From: Pseudomonas solani
GTDB lineage: Bacteria > Pseudomonadota > Gammaproteobacteria > Pseudomonadales > Pseudomonadaceae
NCBI RefSeq assembly: GCF_026072635.1
Contig: NZ_AP023081.1
Span: 5,142,501 to 5,206,500 of the forward strand
DNA length: 64,000 nucleotides
Reading direction: 5' to 3'
The number at the start of each line of letters is the position of its first letter. The first letter of the stretch is position 1. Below the pieces are notes generated by a model, which worked only from the letters and a program-made list of their open reading frames with translations, did no database searches and was not told the DNA's origin. Shown here piece after piece: positions 48,872 through 56,721 of this stretch. The translations under genes and the position numbers were made by a program.

Positions 48872-50233
48872 ATGCAGCTTTGCGTCGTCGGTGCGGGTTA
48901 CGTGGGGCTGGTGGCGGCGGCCTGTTTCGCCGAGATGGGCAATCGGGTCGTCTGCGTCGAGCGCGATCCCTGGCGCCTTGCGCGCCTGCAGCGTGGCGAG
49001 CCGACGATCTACGAGCCCGGCCTGGAAACCATGCTGAAGATGCACCTCGCCAGCGGCCAGTTGAGCTTCAGTGCGCAGCTGGAGGAGAGCGTCGACCGGG
49101 CGGAGATCATCTTCATCGCCGTCGGTACCCCCAGCGGCGAGGACGGCTCTGCCGACCTTTCCCACGTGCTGGCGGTGGCCGATCAGTTGGGCACCCTGCT
49201 GCGACGTCCCTGCCTGGTGGTGAACAAGTCCACGGTGCCGGTGGGTACGGCGGAGCGGGTAGCGGATCGCATCCACATGGCGCTCGCCAGGCGTGACCTG
49301 GCATTCACCGTGCCAGTGGCGAGCAACCCCGAATTCCTCAAGGAAGGTTCAGCGATCGACGACTTCATGCGGCCGGACCGCATCATCATCGGCTGTGACG
49401 ACCCGGCCTCCGGCGAATTGCTGCGCCGCCTCTACGCGCCGTTCTCGCGCAACCATGACCGGGTGCTGCTGATGGCCACCCGTGCCGCCGAATTCAGCAA
49501 GTACGCTGCCAACGCCTTCCTCGCCACGCGCATCTCCTTCATGAACGAGATGGCCGGCCTCTGCGCGCGCCTGGGTGTCGATGTGGAGGAGGTGCGCCGC
49601 GGCATCGGCAGTGACCGGCGCATCGGCACCCACTTCATCTATGCCGGCTGCGGCTACGGTGGCTCGTGCTTCCCCAAGGATGTGCGCGCGCTGATCCACT
49701 GTGCCGAGCAGGAAGGCATCGAGCCCGGCATCCTGCGGGCGGTCGAGGCGCGCAACGCGCTGCAGAAGACCCTGCTGTTCCAGTCCGTGCGCGAGCACTT
49801 CAATGGTTTCGTGCGGGGGCGCACCGTTGCGGTATGGGGCCTTGCCTTCAAACCCGGTACCGATGACCTGCGCGAGGCGCCGAGCCTGGTGCTGCTGGAT
49901 GCGCTGCTCGCTGCGGGCGCGCGCGTTCGCGCCTGTGACCCCGTGGCGGTACCGGCGGTGGCGGCGCGCTACCCGGAGCAGCTCGCCAGCGGGCAGCTAC
50001 ACTTGAGCGACTCGCCGTACCAGGCGGTGGAAAATGCCGACGCCCTGGTGCTGGTGACCGAATGGAAGCAGTTTCGCCAGCCGAACTTCGAGCGGATTCG
50101 CGGTCTGATGAAAATGCCGGTCATCTTCGATGGCAGGAATCTCTATGACCCGGCGCAACTGGCCGATCTGGGGTTTCTTTATCGCGGCATCGGACGCCCA
50201 GCAGCTGGGCATTGTAAGGCGACTGCGGCCTGA
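48872..50233 (+). CDS. ugd: UDP-glucose 6-dehydrogenase
   Basis: The 453-residue enzyme oxidises UDP-glucose to UDP-glucuronate with NAD, feeding lipid A modification (arnamine) or polysaccharide synthesis. The NAD motif GAGYVGLVAA starts at residue 8, and the catalytic Cys266 lies in GYGGSCFPKDVRAL. Further family stretches are NKSTVPVGTAERV and FKPGTDDLREAPSL. GGAGG precedes the ATG. galU, which makes its substrate, follows 49 bp downstream, so the two genes form a functional pair. Confidence 0.95.
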   Translation: MQLCVVGAGYVGLVAAACFAEMGNRVVCVERDPWRLARLQRGEPTIYEPGLETMLKMHLASGQLSFSAQLEESVDRAEIIFIAVGTPSGEDGSADLSHVLAVADQLGTLLRRPCLVVNKSTVPVGTAERVADRIHMALARRDLAFTVPVASNPEFLKEGSAIDDFMRPDRIIIGCDDPASGELLRRLYAPFSRNHDRVLLMATRAAEFSKYAANAFLATRISFMNEMAGLCARLGVDVEEVRRGIGSDRRIGTHFIYAGCGYGGSCFPKDVRALIHCAEQEGIEPGILRAVEARNALQKTLLFQSVREHFNGFVRGRTVAVWGLAFKPGTDDLREAPSLVLLDALLAAGARVRACDPVAVPAVAARYPEQLASGQLHLSDSPYQAVENADALVLVTEWKQFRQPNFERIRGLMKMPVIFDGRNLYDPAQLADLGFLYRGIGRPAAGHCKATAA

Positions 50234-50282
50234 TTAGACTGCGCGGCAGTTTGCCCAACACCCCACCTTTTCAAGGTTAAAC

Positions 50283-51122
50283 ATGATCAAGAAATGCCTG
50301 TTCCCGGCCGCTGGTTACGGTACCCGTTTTCTGCCAGCCACCAAGGCCATGCCCAAGGAAATGCTGCCAGTGGTGAACAAGCCACTGATCCAGTACGGCG
50401 TTGAAGAGGCCCTCGACGCAGGCCTCAGCGAGATCTCCATCGTCACCGGCCGCGGCAAGCGCGCCCTGGAAGACCACTTCGACATCAGCTACGAGCTGGA
50501 GCACCAGATCAAGGGCACCGACAAGGAGAAATACCTGGTCGGCATCCGCCGCCTGATCGACCAGTGCAGCTTCTCCTACACCCGCCAGGTGGAAATGAAA
50601 GGCCTCGGCCACGCCATCCTCAGCGGCCGCCCGCTGATCGGCGACGAGCCCTTCGCCGTGGTCCTGGCGGACGACCTCTGCCTGAACCTCGAAGGCGACG
50701 GCGTGCTGACCCAGATGGTCAAGCTGTACAACCAGTTCCGCTGCTCCATCGTCGCCATCCAGGAAGTACCGCCGGAAGAGACCTCCAAGTACGGCGTGAT
50801 CGCGGGCGAGATGATCCGTGACGACATCTACCGCGTGAACAGCATGGTCGAGAAGCCCAAGCCGGAAGACGCCCCGTCCAACCTGGCGATCATCGGCCGC
50901 TACATCCTGACCCCGGACATCTTCAAGCTGATCGAAGAAACCGAGCCGGGCAAGGGTGGCGAGATCCAGATCACCGACGCCCTGATGAAGCAGGCCCAGG
51001 ACGGTTGCGTGCTGGCGTACAAGTTCAAGGGCAAGCGTTTCGACTGCGGTGGCGCCGAAGGCTACATCGACGCGACCAACTACTGCTTCGAAAACCTCTA
51101 CAAGACCGGCAAGGCCTACTGA
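50283..51122 (+). CDS. galU: UTP-glucose-1-phosphate uridylyltransferase
   Basis: GalU (279 residues) makes UDP-glucose, used for LPS core, exopolysaccharides and, through Ugd, glucuronate. The nucleotidyl-transferase motif PAAGYGTRFLPATKAMPKEM is at the N-terminus, followed by VEKPKPEDAPSNLAIIGRYI and the GGEIQITDALM stretch typical of the family. It is the last gene of the ugd-galU pair and is followed by a hairpin at 51145. Confidence 0.97.
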   Translation: MIKKCLFPAAGYGTRFLPATKAMPKEMLPVVNKPLIQYGVEEALDAGLSEISIVTGRGKRALEDHFDISYELEHQIKGTDKEKYLVGIRRLIDQCSFSYTRQVEMKGLGHAILSGRPLIGDEPFAVVLADDLCLNLEGDGVLTQMVKLYNQFRCSIVAIQEVPPEETSKYGVIAGEMIRDDIYRVNSMVEKPKPEDAPSNLAIIGRYILTPDIFKLIEETEPGKGGEIQITDALMKQAQDGCVLAYKFKGKRFDCGGAEGYIDATNYCFENLYKTGKAY

Positions 51123-51144
51123 TCAGGCCCCGCCAGTACTAGCC

Positions 51145-51166
51145 AAGGCCGCCTCCGGGCGGCCTT
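51145..51166 (+). terminator. Hairpin after galU, likely terminator
   Basis: AAGGCCGCC and GGCGGCCTT form a perfect 9-bp stem with loop TCCG, 22 bp after the galU stop, followed by GTCGTTT. Confidence 0.7.
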
Positions 51167-51180
51167 GTCGTTTCCGGCAT

Positions 51181-51211
51181 CCTCCCGTAGCCCGGGCTTC
51201 AGCCCGGGAGG
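51181..51211. repeat. GC-rich palindromic intergenic element (REP-like)
   Basis: CCCGGGC (51191-51197) and GCCCGGG (51202-51208) pair around TTCA, and CCTCCC/GGGAGG at the edges allow an alternative pairing. GTAGCCCGGG-type units of this look are frequent REP-like elements in Pseudomonas intergenic DNA. It lies at the tail-to-tail junction of galU and the VOC gene. Confidence 0.55.
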
Positions 51212-51217
51212 TCGTGC

Positions 51218-51640
51218 TCAGGGAATCACCATCCCCTCCGAGCCCGGCCCCAATGGCTGCCCGTAGCTGAACTCCACGTAGTTGCCCGCCGGGTCCCGCA
51301 GCCCGCAGTAGTAGCCCACCGGGTAGGGCTCGTCCCGTGGCGCCCACACCAGGTAGCCCTCGGCCCGGGCGCGGGCGGCTATCGCGTCCACCGCCTCGCG
51401 GCTTTCCAGGGCGAAGCCGAAGTGACTGTAGTCGTCCGGCGCCAGGTCGCGCGGTCGGCCGCCGGGCATGATCACGAAGATGAAGCGGTGCTCCTCCCCG
51501 GGCTCGGCCATCCAGACGATCCGCGAGCCCTTGCCGGCGCGCTCGTGGATCACCCGCATGCCACAGAACCGTTCATAGAAGTGGATGCACGGCTCCAGGT
51601 CGGGAACGTGCAGGGCGAGATGGGTGAGGGCAGGGCGCAT
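51218..51640 (-). CDS. Glyoxalase/VOC-superfamily protein
   Basis: The 140-residue protein has the paired beta-alpha-beta-beta-beta modules of the vicinal-oxygen-chelate fold: LTHLALHVPDLEPCIHFYER at the start and DDYSHFGFALESREAVDAIA, then GLRDPAGNYVEFSYG near the end. Three metal ligands can be seen as the first His (THLALHV), the second His (YSHFGF) and Glu (YVEFSYG), as in glyoxalase I-like enzymes. The substrate is not known. In P. aeruginosa a VOC/dioxygenase-type gene also sits between galU and gor. Confidence 0.87.
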   Translation of the reverse strand: MRPALTHLALHVPDLEPCIHFYERFCGMRVIHERAGKGSRIVWMAEPGEEHRFIFVIMPGGRPRDLAPDDYSHFGFALESREAVDAIAARARAEGYLVWAPRDEPYPVGYYCGLRDPAGNYVEFSYGQPLGPGSEGMVIP

Positions 51641-51735
51641 GACGATTCCTCCTTCGCTGGCTCAAGCATAGGCCCGGCAACTGGTCAGCGGCGCCCGTTC
51701 AGGTATGCTGGCCGCCTGTTTCTGGAGACCCTGCC

Positions 51736-53094
51736 ATGGCCTACGATTTCGACCTCTTCGTCATAGGAGCCGGTTCCGCCGGTGTACGTGCCTCGCGCTT
51801 CGCCGCCGGTTTCGGTGCCCGCGTCGCGGTAGCGGAAAGCCGCTACCTGGGCGGCACCTGCGTCAACGTCGGTTGCGTGCCAAAAAAGATGCTGGTGTAC
51901 GGCGCCCACTTCTCCGAAGACTTCGAGCAGGCCCAGGGTTACGGCTGGAACCTGGGCGAGGCGGGCTTCGACTGGCCCACCCTGATCGCCAACAAGAACC
52001 GCGAGATCCAGCGCCTCAACGGCATCTACCGCAACCTGCTGGTCAACAGTGGCGTCACCTTGCTGGAGGGCCATGCGCGCCTGGTGGATGCCCACACCGT
52101 GCAGGTCGGCGAGCAGCGCTTCAGCGCCGAGCACATCCTCGTCGCCACCGGTGGCTGGCCGCAGATTCCTGATCTGCCGGGCCGCGAGCACGCCATCAGC
52201 TCCAACGAAGCCTTCTTCCTCGAAAAACTGCCCCAGCGCGTGCTGGTGGTGGGCGGCGGCTATATCGCCGTCGAGTTCGCCTCGATCTTCCACGGCCTGG
52301 GCGCCAAGACCACGCTGCTCTACCGCAAGGACCTGTTCCTGCGCGGCTTCGACGGCGCCGTGCGCACCCACCTGCGTGACGAGTTGAGTCGCAAGGGGCT
52401 CGACCTGCAGTTCAATGCCGACATTGCCCGCATCGACAAGCAGGCCGACGGCAGCCTGCTCGCCACCCTCAAGGATGGCCGCACCCTCGAGGCCGATTGC
52501 GTGTTCTACGCCACCGGCCGCCGCCCGATGCTGGACGACCTAGGCCTGGAGAACACCGGCGTCGAGCTGGACGACCGTGGCTTCATCAAGGTGGACGACG
52601 AATACCGCACCACCGAACCCTCCATCCTCGCCCTGGGCGACGTCATCGGCCGCGTGCAGCTGACCCCGGTCGCACTCGCCGAAGGCATGGCCGTCGCCCG
52701 CCGCCTGTTCAAGCCCGCCGAATACCGCCCGGTGGATTACGACCACATCCCCACTGCTGTCTTCAGCCTGCCCAATATCGGCACCGTCGGCCTCAGCGAG
52801 GAAGACGCCCGCGCGCGCGGCCACAAGGTCAAGGTCTTCGAGAGCCGCTTCCGCCCCATGAAGCTGACCCTCACCGAGAACCAGGAACGCACCCTGATGA
52901 AGCTGGTGGTCGACGCCGAAAGCGACCGCGTGCTCGGCTGCCACATGGTCGGGCCCGAGGCGGGCGAGATCGTCCAGGGTCTGGCCGTGGCGCTCAAGGC
53001 CGGCGCCACCAAGCGCATCTTCGACGAGACCATCGGCGTGCACCCCACCGCCGCCGAGGAGTTCGTCACCATGCGTACCCCCGTGGGGAGCTGA
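51736..53094 (+). CDS. gor: Glutathione-disulfide reductase
   Basis: The 452-residue flavoprotein reduces oxidised glutathione with NADPH. FAD motif GAGSAG is at residues 11-16, the redox pair is Cys42/Cys47 in GGTCVNVGCVPKKM, NADPH motif GGGYIAVEFA follows, and the C-terminal catalytic pair lies in HPTAAEEFV. The length and CVNVGC motif separate it from lipoamide and mercuric reductases. It is divergent from the VOC gene and is followed by the TRIC gene after 7 bp. Confidence 0.94.
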   Translation: MAYDFDLFVIGAGSAGVRASRFAAGFGARVAVAESRYLGGTCVNVGCVPKKMLVYGAHFSEDFEQAQGYGWNLGEAGFDWPTLIANKNREIQRLNGIYRNLLVNSGVTLLEGHARLVDAHTVQVGEQRFSAEHILVATGGWPQIPDLPGREHAISSNEAFFLEKLPQRVLVVGGGYIAVEFASIFHGLGAKTTLLYRKDLFLRGFDGAVRTHLRDELSRKGLDLQFNADIARIDKQADGSLLATLKDGRTLEADCVFYATGRRPMLDDLGLENTGVELDDRGFIKVDDEYRTTEPSILALGDVIGRVQLTPVALAEGMAVARRLFKPAEYRPVDYDHIPTAVFSLPNIGTVGLSEEDARARGHKVKVFESRFRPMKLTLTENQERTLMKLVVDAESDRVLGCHMVGPEAGEIVQGLAVALKAGATKRIFDETIGVHPTAAEEFVTMRTPVGS

Positions 53095-53101
53095 CGCGGA
53101 C

Positions 53102-53725
53102 ATGGCCCAGCTCTTCTACCTGGCGGACCTGTTCGGCGTTGCCGTTTTCGCCATCACCGGCGCGCTGATGGCCGGGCGCAAGTCCATGGATCTGTTCGGC
53201 GTGCTGGTGATCGCCATCATCACCGCGCTGGGCGGCGGCACCCTGCGGGACGTCATCCTCGGCAACCACCCGGTGAGCTGGATACGCGACGACACCTACA
53301 TCCTCGTCGCCTCCCTGGCTGCCGTGGGCACCGTGCTCTGGGTGCGGCTGACCCGGCCGATCAACGAAACCGGCCTGCTGGTGGCAGACGCCTTCGGCCT
53401 GGCGGTGTTCACCGTCTACGGCACCGAGGTGGCCCTGCAGCACCAGGTGCCGTTCAGTACCGCCATCATCATGGGGGTTATCACCGGCGTTGCCGGCGGC
53501 GTGATGCGTGACGTCATCTGCAACGAGATCCCGCTGATCTTCCAGAAGGAGATCTACGCCATCGCCTGTGTCGCCGGCTCCCTGGTGTTCATCGGCATGC
53601 TTCACCTCGGGCTGCCCCGTTGGCTGGACACCGGCGTCGCCATGCTGGTGGTGCTCGGCACGCGCCTGGCGGCGATCCGTTGGGGGCTCTCGCTGCCACG
53701 CTTCCACCTGCTGGACCGCGACTGA
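53102..53725 (+). CDS. TRIC/UPF0126-family membrane channel protein (YicG type)
   Basis: The 207-residue protein has seven membrane helices formed by two repeated halves with the glycine-rich family motifs ALGGGTLRDVIL and ITGVAGGVMRDVI. Bacterial TRIC proteins form homotrimeric monovalent-cation channels; other members of the UPF0126 group have been linked to glycine uptake, so transported substrate is open. It starts 7 bp after gor and is likely co-transcribed with it. Confidence 0.88.
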   Translation: MAQLFYLADLFGVAVFAITGALMAGRKSMDLFGVLVIAIITALGGGTLRDVILGNHPVSWIRDDTYILVASLAAVGTVLWVRLTRPINETGLLVADAFGLAVFTVYGTEVALQHQVPFSTAIIMGVITGVAGGVMRDVICNEIPLIFQKEIYAIACVAGSLVFIGMLHLGLPRWLDTGVAMLVVLGTRLAAIRWGLSLPRFHLLDRD

Positions 53726-53740
53726 CCTCGCGCCCAGCCG

Positions 53741-54208
53741 CTACCTGGATTGAGTCGTCGCGGGCCGTTCGGCCCGCACCTCGATCGTCATCTCGCCACC
53801 CCGGGCGAAGCGCAGCGTCAGCGGAAAGCGCTCGCCATCCTTCAGTGCGCCCTTGAGGCCTACCAGGGTCAGGTGGCTGCCCGTCGGCGCCAGCTTCAGC
53901 ACGCCACCGGGCGGCACGCCGAAGGACGCCAGCGTCATCACCCGTCGCGCCTCGCCGATGCGCACCGTCGTCTGCAAATCCACCCGCCAGGCACAGGGCG
54001 TGCTGGCGCCCACCAGCCGATCACCCTGGGCGCCGGTATCGGTGATAGCCAGGGAAACCACGGCGGCGGTGGCATCCCAGTCGGACGGCTGCGCCCGCGC
54101 CTCGCCAAGCGACAGCTCGCCCGCCTGGCTGGTGGTGCAGGCCAGCAGCGTCAGCAGGAGCAGCGCGTGGCGTTTCCAGGGCAGTGAACGAAAGGGAAGA
54201 GGGTGCAT
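53741..54208 (-). CDS. PCu(A)C-like periplasmic copper-chaperone-fold protein with lost ligands
   Basis: The 155-residue protein starts with a signal peptide (about residues 1-29, ending TSQA). The cupredoxin-like PCuAC pattern follows: AVVSLAITDTGAQGDRLVGA, CAWRVDLQTTV, and TGSHLTLVGLKGALKDGERF. Family members bind Cu(I) through H-x10-M-x21-H-x-M. Here the first His is Gln (VDLQ), the first Met position is not kept, and the second His remains while the last Met is Thr (HLTL). Normal copper binding is thus unlikely. The ATG at 54208 begins the signal peptide; the frame extends to 54256. Confidence 0.72.
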   Translation of the reverse strand: MHPLPFRSLPWKRHALLLLTLLACTTSQAGELSLGEARAQPSDWDATAAVVSLAITDTGAQGDRLVGASTPCAWRVDLQTTVRIGEARRVMTLASFGVPPGGVLKLAPTGSHLTLVGLKGALKDGERFPLTLRFARGGEMTIEVRAERPATTQSR

Positions 54209-54267
54209 CAGCAGAGTCCGGCAGGCGGTGGTGGCTGCGCACGATACCACCGCCATGCCCTGAGGCC

Positions 54268-55281
54268 TCAGGGCGTCGCCGGCAGGGCGACTTCCGAGAA
54301 CGGTACCGGCATCACCACGGGGGTGCCTTCAGGCAATGCGGCGCGGGTGCGCTCGACCATGCCCTGTTCGTCCAGCAGGCGGATGGTCTGCGGCCGCTGC
54401 GGGTCGTTGCCGAAGAAGTCCTCCCAGTGGCCGAGCACCACCAGGCGCGGGCGGCTGACTTTGAGCAGGGCGTCGGGGTAATGCTGCACCTGGTTCCAGG
54501 AGCCGACGCAAAGAATCTCCACGTCGATGGCCTTGCCGTCTTCGAGTATCGGCGGGAAGCCATAGGGCGGGGTGCTGGCGGAATCCTGATAGTGGATGCG
54601 GTACACGGGCTTCCCGGCTTCATCCAGCAGGTCCACCAGCCAGGCCAGGGTCTGGCCTTCCTTCCAGTTCCACACCGCGGTCGGCAGTTCCTTCAGGTCC
54701 TGGTCGTAGCTACCGCGCAGGAAAGTTATCCCGGCGAAATGCGGGGCGTGCATGCTCTGGATCGGCATGGCGCGGAAGCGTCGGTCCCTGGAGTAGAGCC
54801 AGGTTCCCGGCTGCGCGGCAGGTCCGGTTTCCCCGGCTTCCTTGACGTTGGCCATGGCCGGCTCGGCGTTGACGATGCGTTCCGCCGGCAGCACCGCCCG
54901 GAGGATGTGCCCGGCGGTGGCCGAACCGTAGGCGATGGCGTTCGGCGCCTGCTTCTGCATCACCCGGGGCACGTCCAGCAGGTGGTCGTAATGCGCATGG
55001 CCGATCAGCAGCATGCTGACGTCATCGGCGGGCGGCATGCGCGCATCGATGGTCGCCTCGTCGGCCTTCACCCGCAGCGGTGGCAGGCCCAGGAAGGACG
55101 GGTTGCTGAAGGACGGGGCGATCAGCAGCCCCTCGCCGCGCCAGTGCATCAGGTAGCCGCCCACGCCCAGGTACTGCAGCTTCGGCGGCGAGGCATTGCG
55201 CTCGGTGGTCAGCGGCAGGCCGACCGGGTCGCGGGCGCAGCCGGCCAGTGCAAGCAGGAGCAACAGGGCGTATCGGGGCAT
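54268..55281 (-). CDS. Lipoprotein with metallo-beta-lactamase-fold hydrolase domain
   Basis: The 337-residue protein begins with a lipoprotein signal (MPRYALLLLLALAGC, lipid-modified Cys15) and carries a metallo-beta-lactamase fold with the zinc motif GHAHYDHLLDVP (HxHxDH) and later MHAPHF and VLGHWEDFF. It is a UlaG/NAPE-PLD-like member facing the periplasm; the substrate is unknown. GGAGGA precedes the ATG at 55281. The much longer open frame (to 56226) on this strand is an antisense shadow of the next gene. Confidence 0.85.
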   Translation of the reverse strand: MPRYALLLLLALAGCARDPVGLPLTTERNASPPKLQYLGVGGYLMHWRGEGLLIAPSFSNPSFLGLPPLRVKADEATIDARMPPADDVSMLLIGHAHYDHLLDVPRVMQKQAPNAIAYGSATAGHILRAVLPAERIVNAEPAMANVKEAGETGPAAQPGTWLYSRDRRFRAMPIQSMHAPHFAGITFLRGSYDQDLKELPTAVWNWKEGQTLAWLVDLLDEAGKPVYRIHYQDSASTPPYGFPPILEDGKAIDVEILCVGSWNQVQHYPDALLKVSRPRLVVLGHWEDFFGNDPQRPQTIRLLDEQGMVERTRAALPEGTPVVMPVPFSEVALPATP

Positions 55282-55449
55282 GCTGATTCCTCCAGTGGGC
55301 GCGCGAGTATGGAGTCTCGCCGCTGTGCTTTCACCTGCCATAAGGAGGGCGCTACGCGGGTGCGACCCTATCGGCGATTGGCGAATGCCGGGAAAACCGC
55401 GACACTGCATGCTTTCCAAGCGCTTCGCTTCACCCAGGGAGAGATAGAA

Positions 55450-56256
55450 ATGCCCAGATTGCCGCTCATTTTCGCCTTGCTGGCCTGCGCGGGTATCGCC
55501 CAGGCGGAAATCCGCACCCAGGAGATCCCCTACAAGGCCGCCGACGGCACGGCGCTGGTGGGTTACTACGCCTACGACGACGCCATCGAGGGCAAGCGCC
55601 CTGGCGTGGTGGTGGTGCACGAGTGGTGGGGCCTGAACGACTACGCCAAGCGCCGCGCCCGTGACCTCGCCGAACTGGGCTACAGCGCCCTGGCCATCGA
55701 CATGTACGGCGAAGGCAAGAACACCGAGCACCCGGCCGACGCGCTGGCCTTCATGCAGGCCGCCCTGAAGGACGCCCCCGCCGCCAAGGCGCGCTTCCTC
55801 GCCGGGCTCGACCTGCTGAAAAAGCAGCCGCAGACCGATGCCACCAAGCTCGCCGCCATCGGCTACTGCTTCGGCGGCAAGGTGGTGCTGGACGCCGCGC
55901 GCCAAGGCGTGCCCCTGGCCGGCGTGGTCAGCTTCCACGGCGCCCTGGCCACCGCCACCCCGGCCACCAAGGGCAGCGTCAAGGCCAAGGTGCTGGTGGA
56001 GCACGGCGGCCAGGACAGCATGGTCACCAAGGCCGACGTCGCCGCCTTCAAGGAGGAGATGGACAAGGCCGAGGCCGACTACCGCTTCGTCCTCCAGGCC
56101 AAGGCCAAGCACGGCTTCACCAACCCGGATGCGGATCGCCTCAGCCACGCCGGCCACGGCAGCGAGAAGGGCCCGGATATCGGCTACAGCCAGGTCGCCG
56201 ATGAAAACTCCTGGGCCGACATGCAAAGCTTCTTCAAGGACCTCTTCCCCCGCTGA
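55450..56256 (+). CDS. Exported dienelactone-hydrolase-family protein
   Basis: The 268-residue alpha/beta-hydrolase has a signal peptide (about residues 1-19, ending GIAQA). The nucleophile is Cys140 in AIGYCFGGKV; the acid (EHGGQDSM) and His (AKHGFTNPD) complete the triad of the dienelactone hydrolase group. Export to the periplasm is unusual for the catabolic enzymes but common in this subgroup, whose substrates are unknown. It is divergent from the lipoprotein gene (168 bp) and stands alone. Confidence 0.88.
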   Translation: MPRLPLIFALLACAGIAQAEIRTQEIPYKAADGTALVGYYAYDDAIEGKRPGVVVVHEWWGLNDYAKRRARDLAELGYSALAIDMYGEGKNTEHPADALAFMQAALKDAPAAKARFLAGLDLLKKQPQTDATKLAAIGYCFGGKVVLDAARQGVPLAGVVSFHGALATATPATKGSVKAKVLVEHGGQDSMVTKADVAAFKEEMDKAEADYRFVLQAKAKHGFTNPDADRLSHAGHGSEKGPDIGYSQVADENSWADMQSFFKDLFPR

Positions 56257-56275
56257 TACCGGGTTTGCGCCGCCC

Positions 56276-56440
56276 TCAGCGTGACGGGCGGCGCAGGCGC
56301 GGCGTATGGCCCTGGTTGTCGTTGCGCTGGCCGGTGCGGCCCTGTTCGCGGCGCGCTTCCTCTATCAGTGCCTCGTGATCGGCGACTTCCGCCGGTGTCT
56401 GTTGCGGGTCGTTCAGGTTGTTGCGCTTGCGCTCTGTCAT
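56276..56440 (-). CDS. Small basic protein, 54 residues, unknown
   Basis: A short frame with a very good ribosome site (GAGGAGG seven bases before the ATG at 56440) encodes a 54-residue, highly charged protein. It begins MTERKRNNLNDPQQTPAEVA, continues with IEEARREQGRTGQRND and ends PRLRRPSR. No hydrophobic part is seen, so it is likely disordered and cytosolic. Similar small Arg/Asn/Gln-rich proteins are annotated as hypothetical in pseudomonads. It ends 19 bp from the convergent hydrolase gene. Confidence 0.6.
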   Translation of the reverse strand: MTERKRNNLNDPQQTPAEVADHEALIEEARREQGRTGQRNDNQGHTPRLRRPSR

Positions 56441-56622
56441 CGAAGCCTCCTCGCCATGATCTCTGTGCAGCCCGTGAACCCGTCGCGGGTGTATTGGTCA
56501 TGGCGGTGGAGTACAAGGGGCTGGGTCGGGTTCAACCTATGCTTTGACGGGGCCCTGGTTGGGCGCACCTTCGCCCCGGCCACCGGTCCAAAGCAGGACC
56601 TGCACGCCGAATCTGCTTAATG

Positions 56623-56637
56623 TTGTTCTAATAACAA
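56623..56637. promoter_or_regulatory. HexR operator before edd
   Basis: TTGTTCTAATAACAA has perfect arms TTGTT/AACAA and fits TTGT-N7-ACAA, the known site of HexR, the RpiR-family repressor of Entner-Doudoroff genes that is released by 2-keto-3-deoxy-6-phosphogluconate. It lies 85 bp before the edd start. Confidence 0.82.
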
Positions 56638-56721
56638 AATAGCGCTTATGAAATGGCGTGATTCCGTGATTCTGAGTTATCTTGATGCGATTAAAACAAG
56701 ATATCGCCTGGAGCCGCTGAT

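Noticed and set aside
54268..56226. 652-codon minus-strand frame joining the MBL-fold lipoprotein with a region opposite the hydrolase gene
   Set aside because: Only the part from 55281 down is the lipoprotein, with its own GGAGGA site and lipobox. The rest is antisense of the exported hydrolase.
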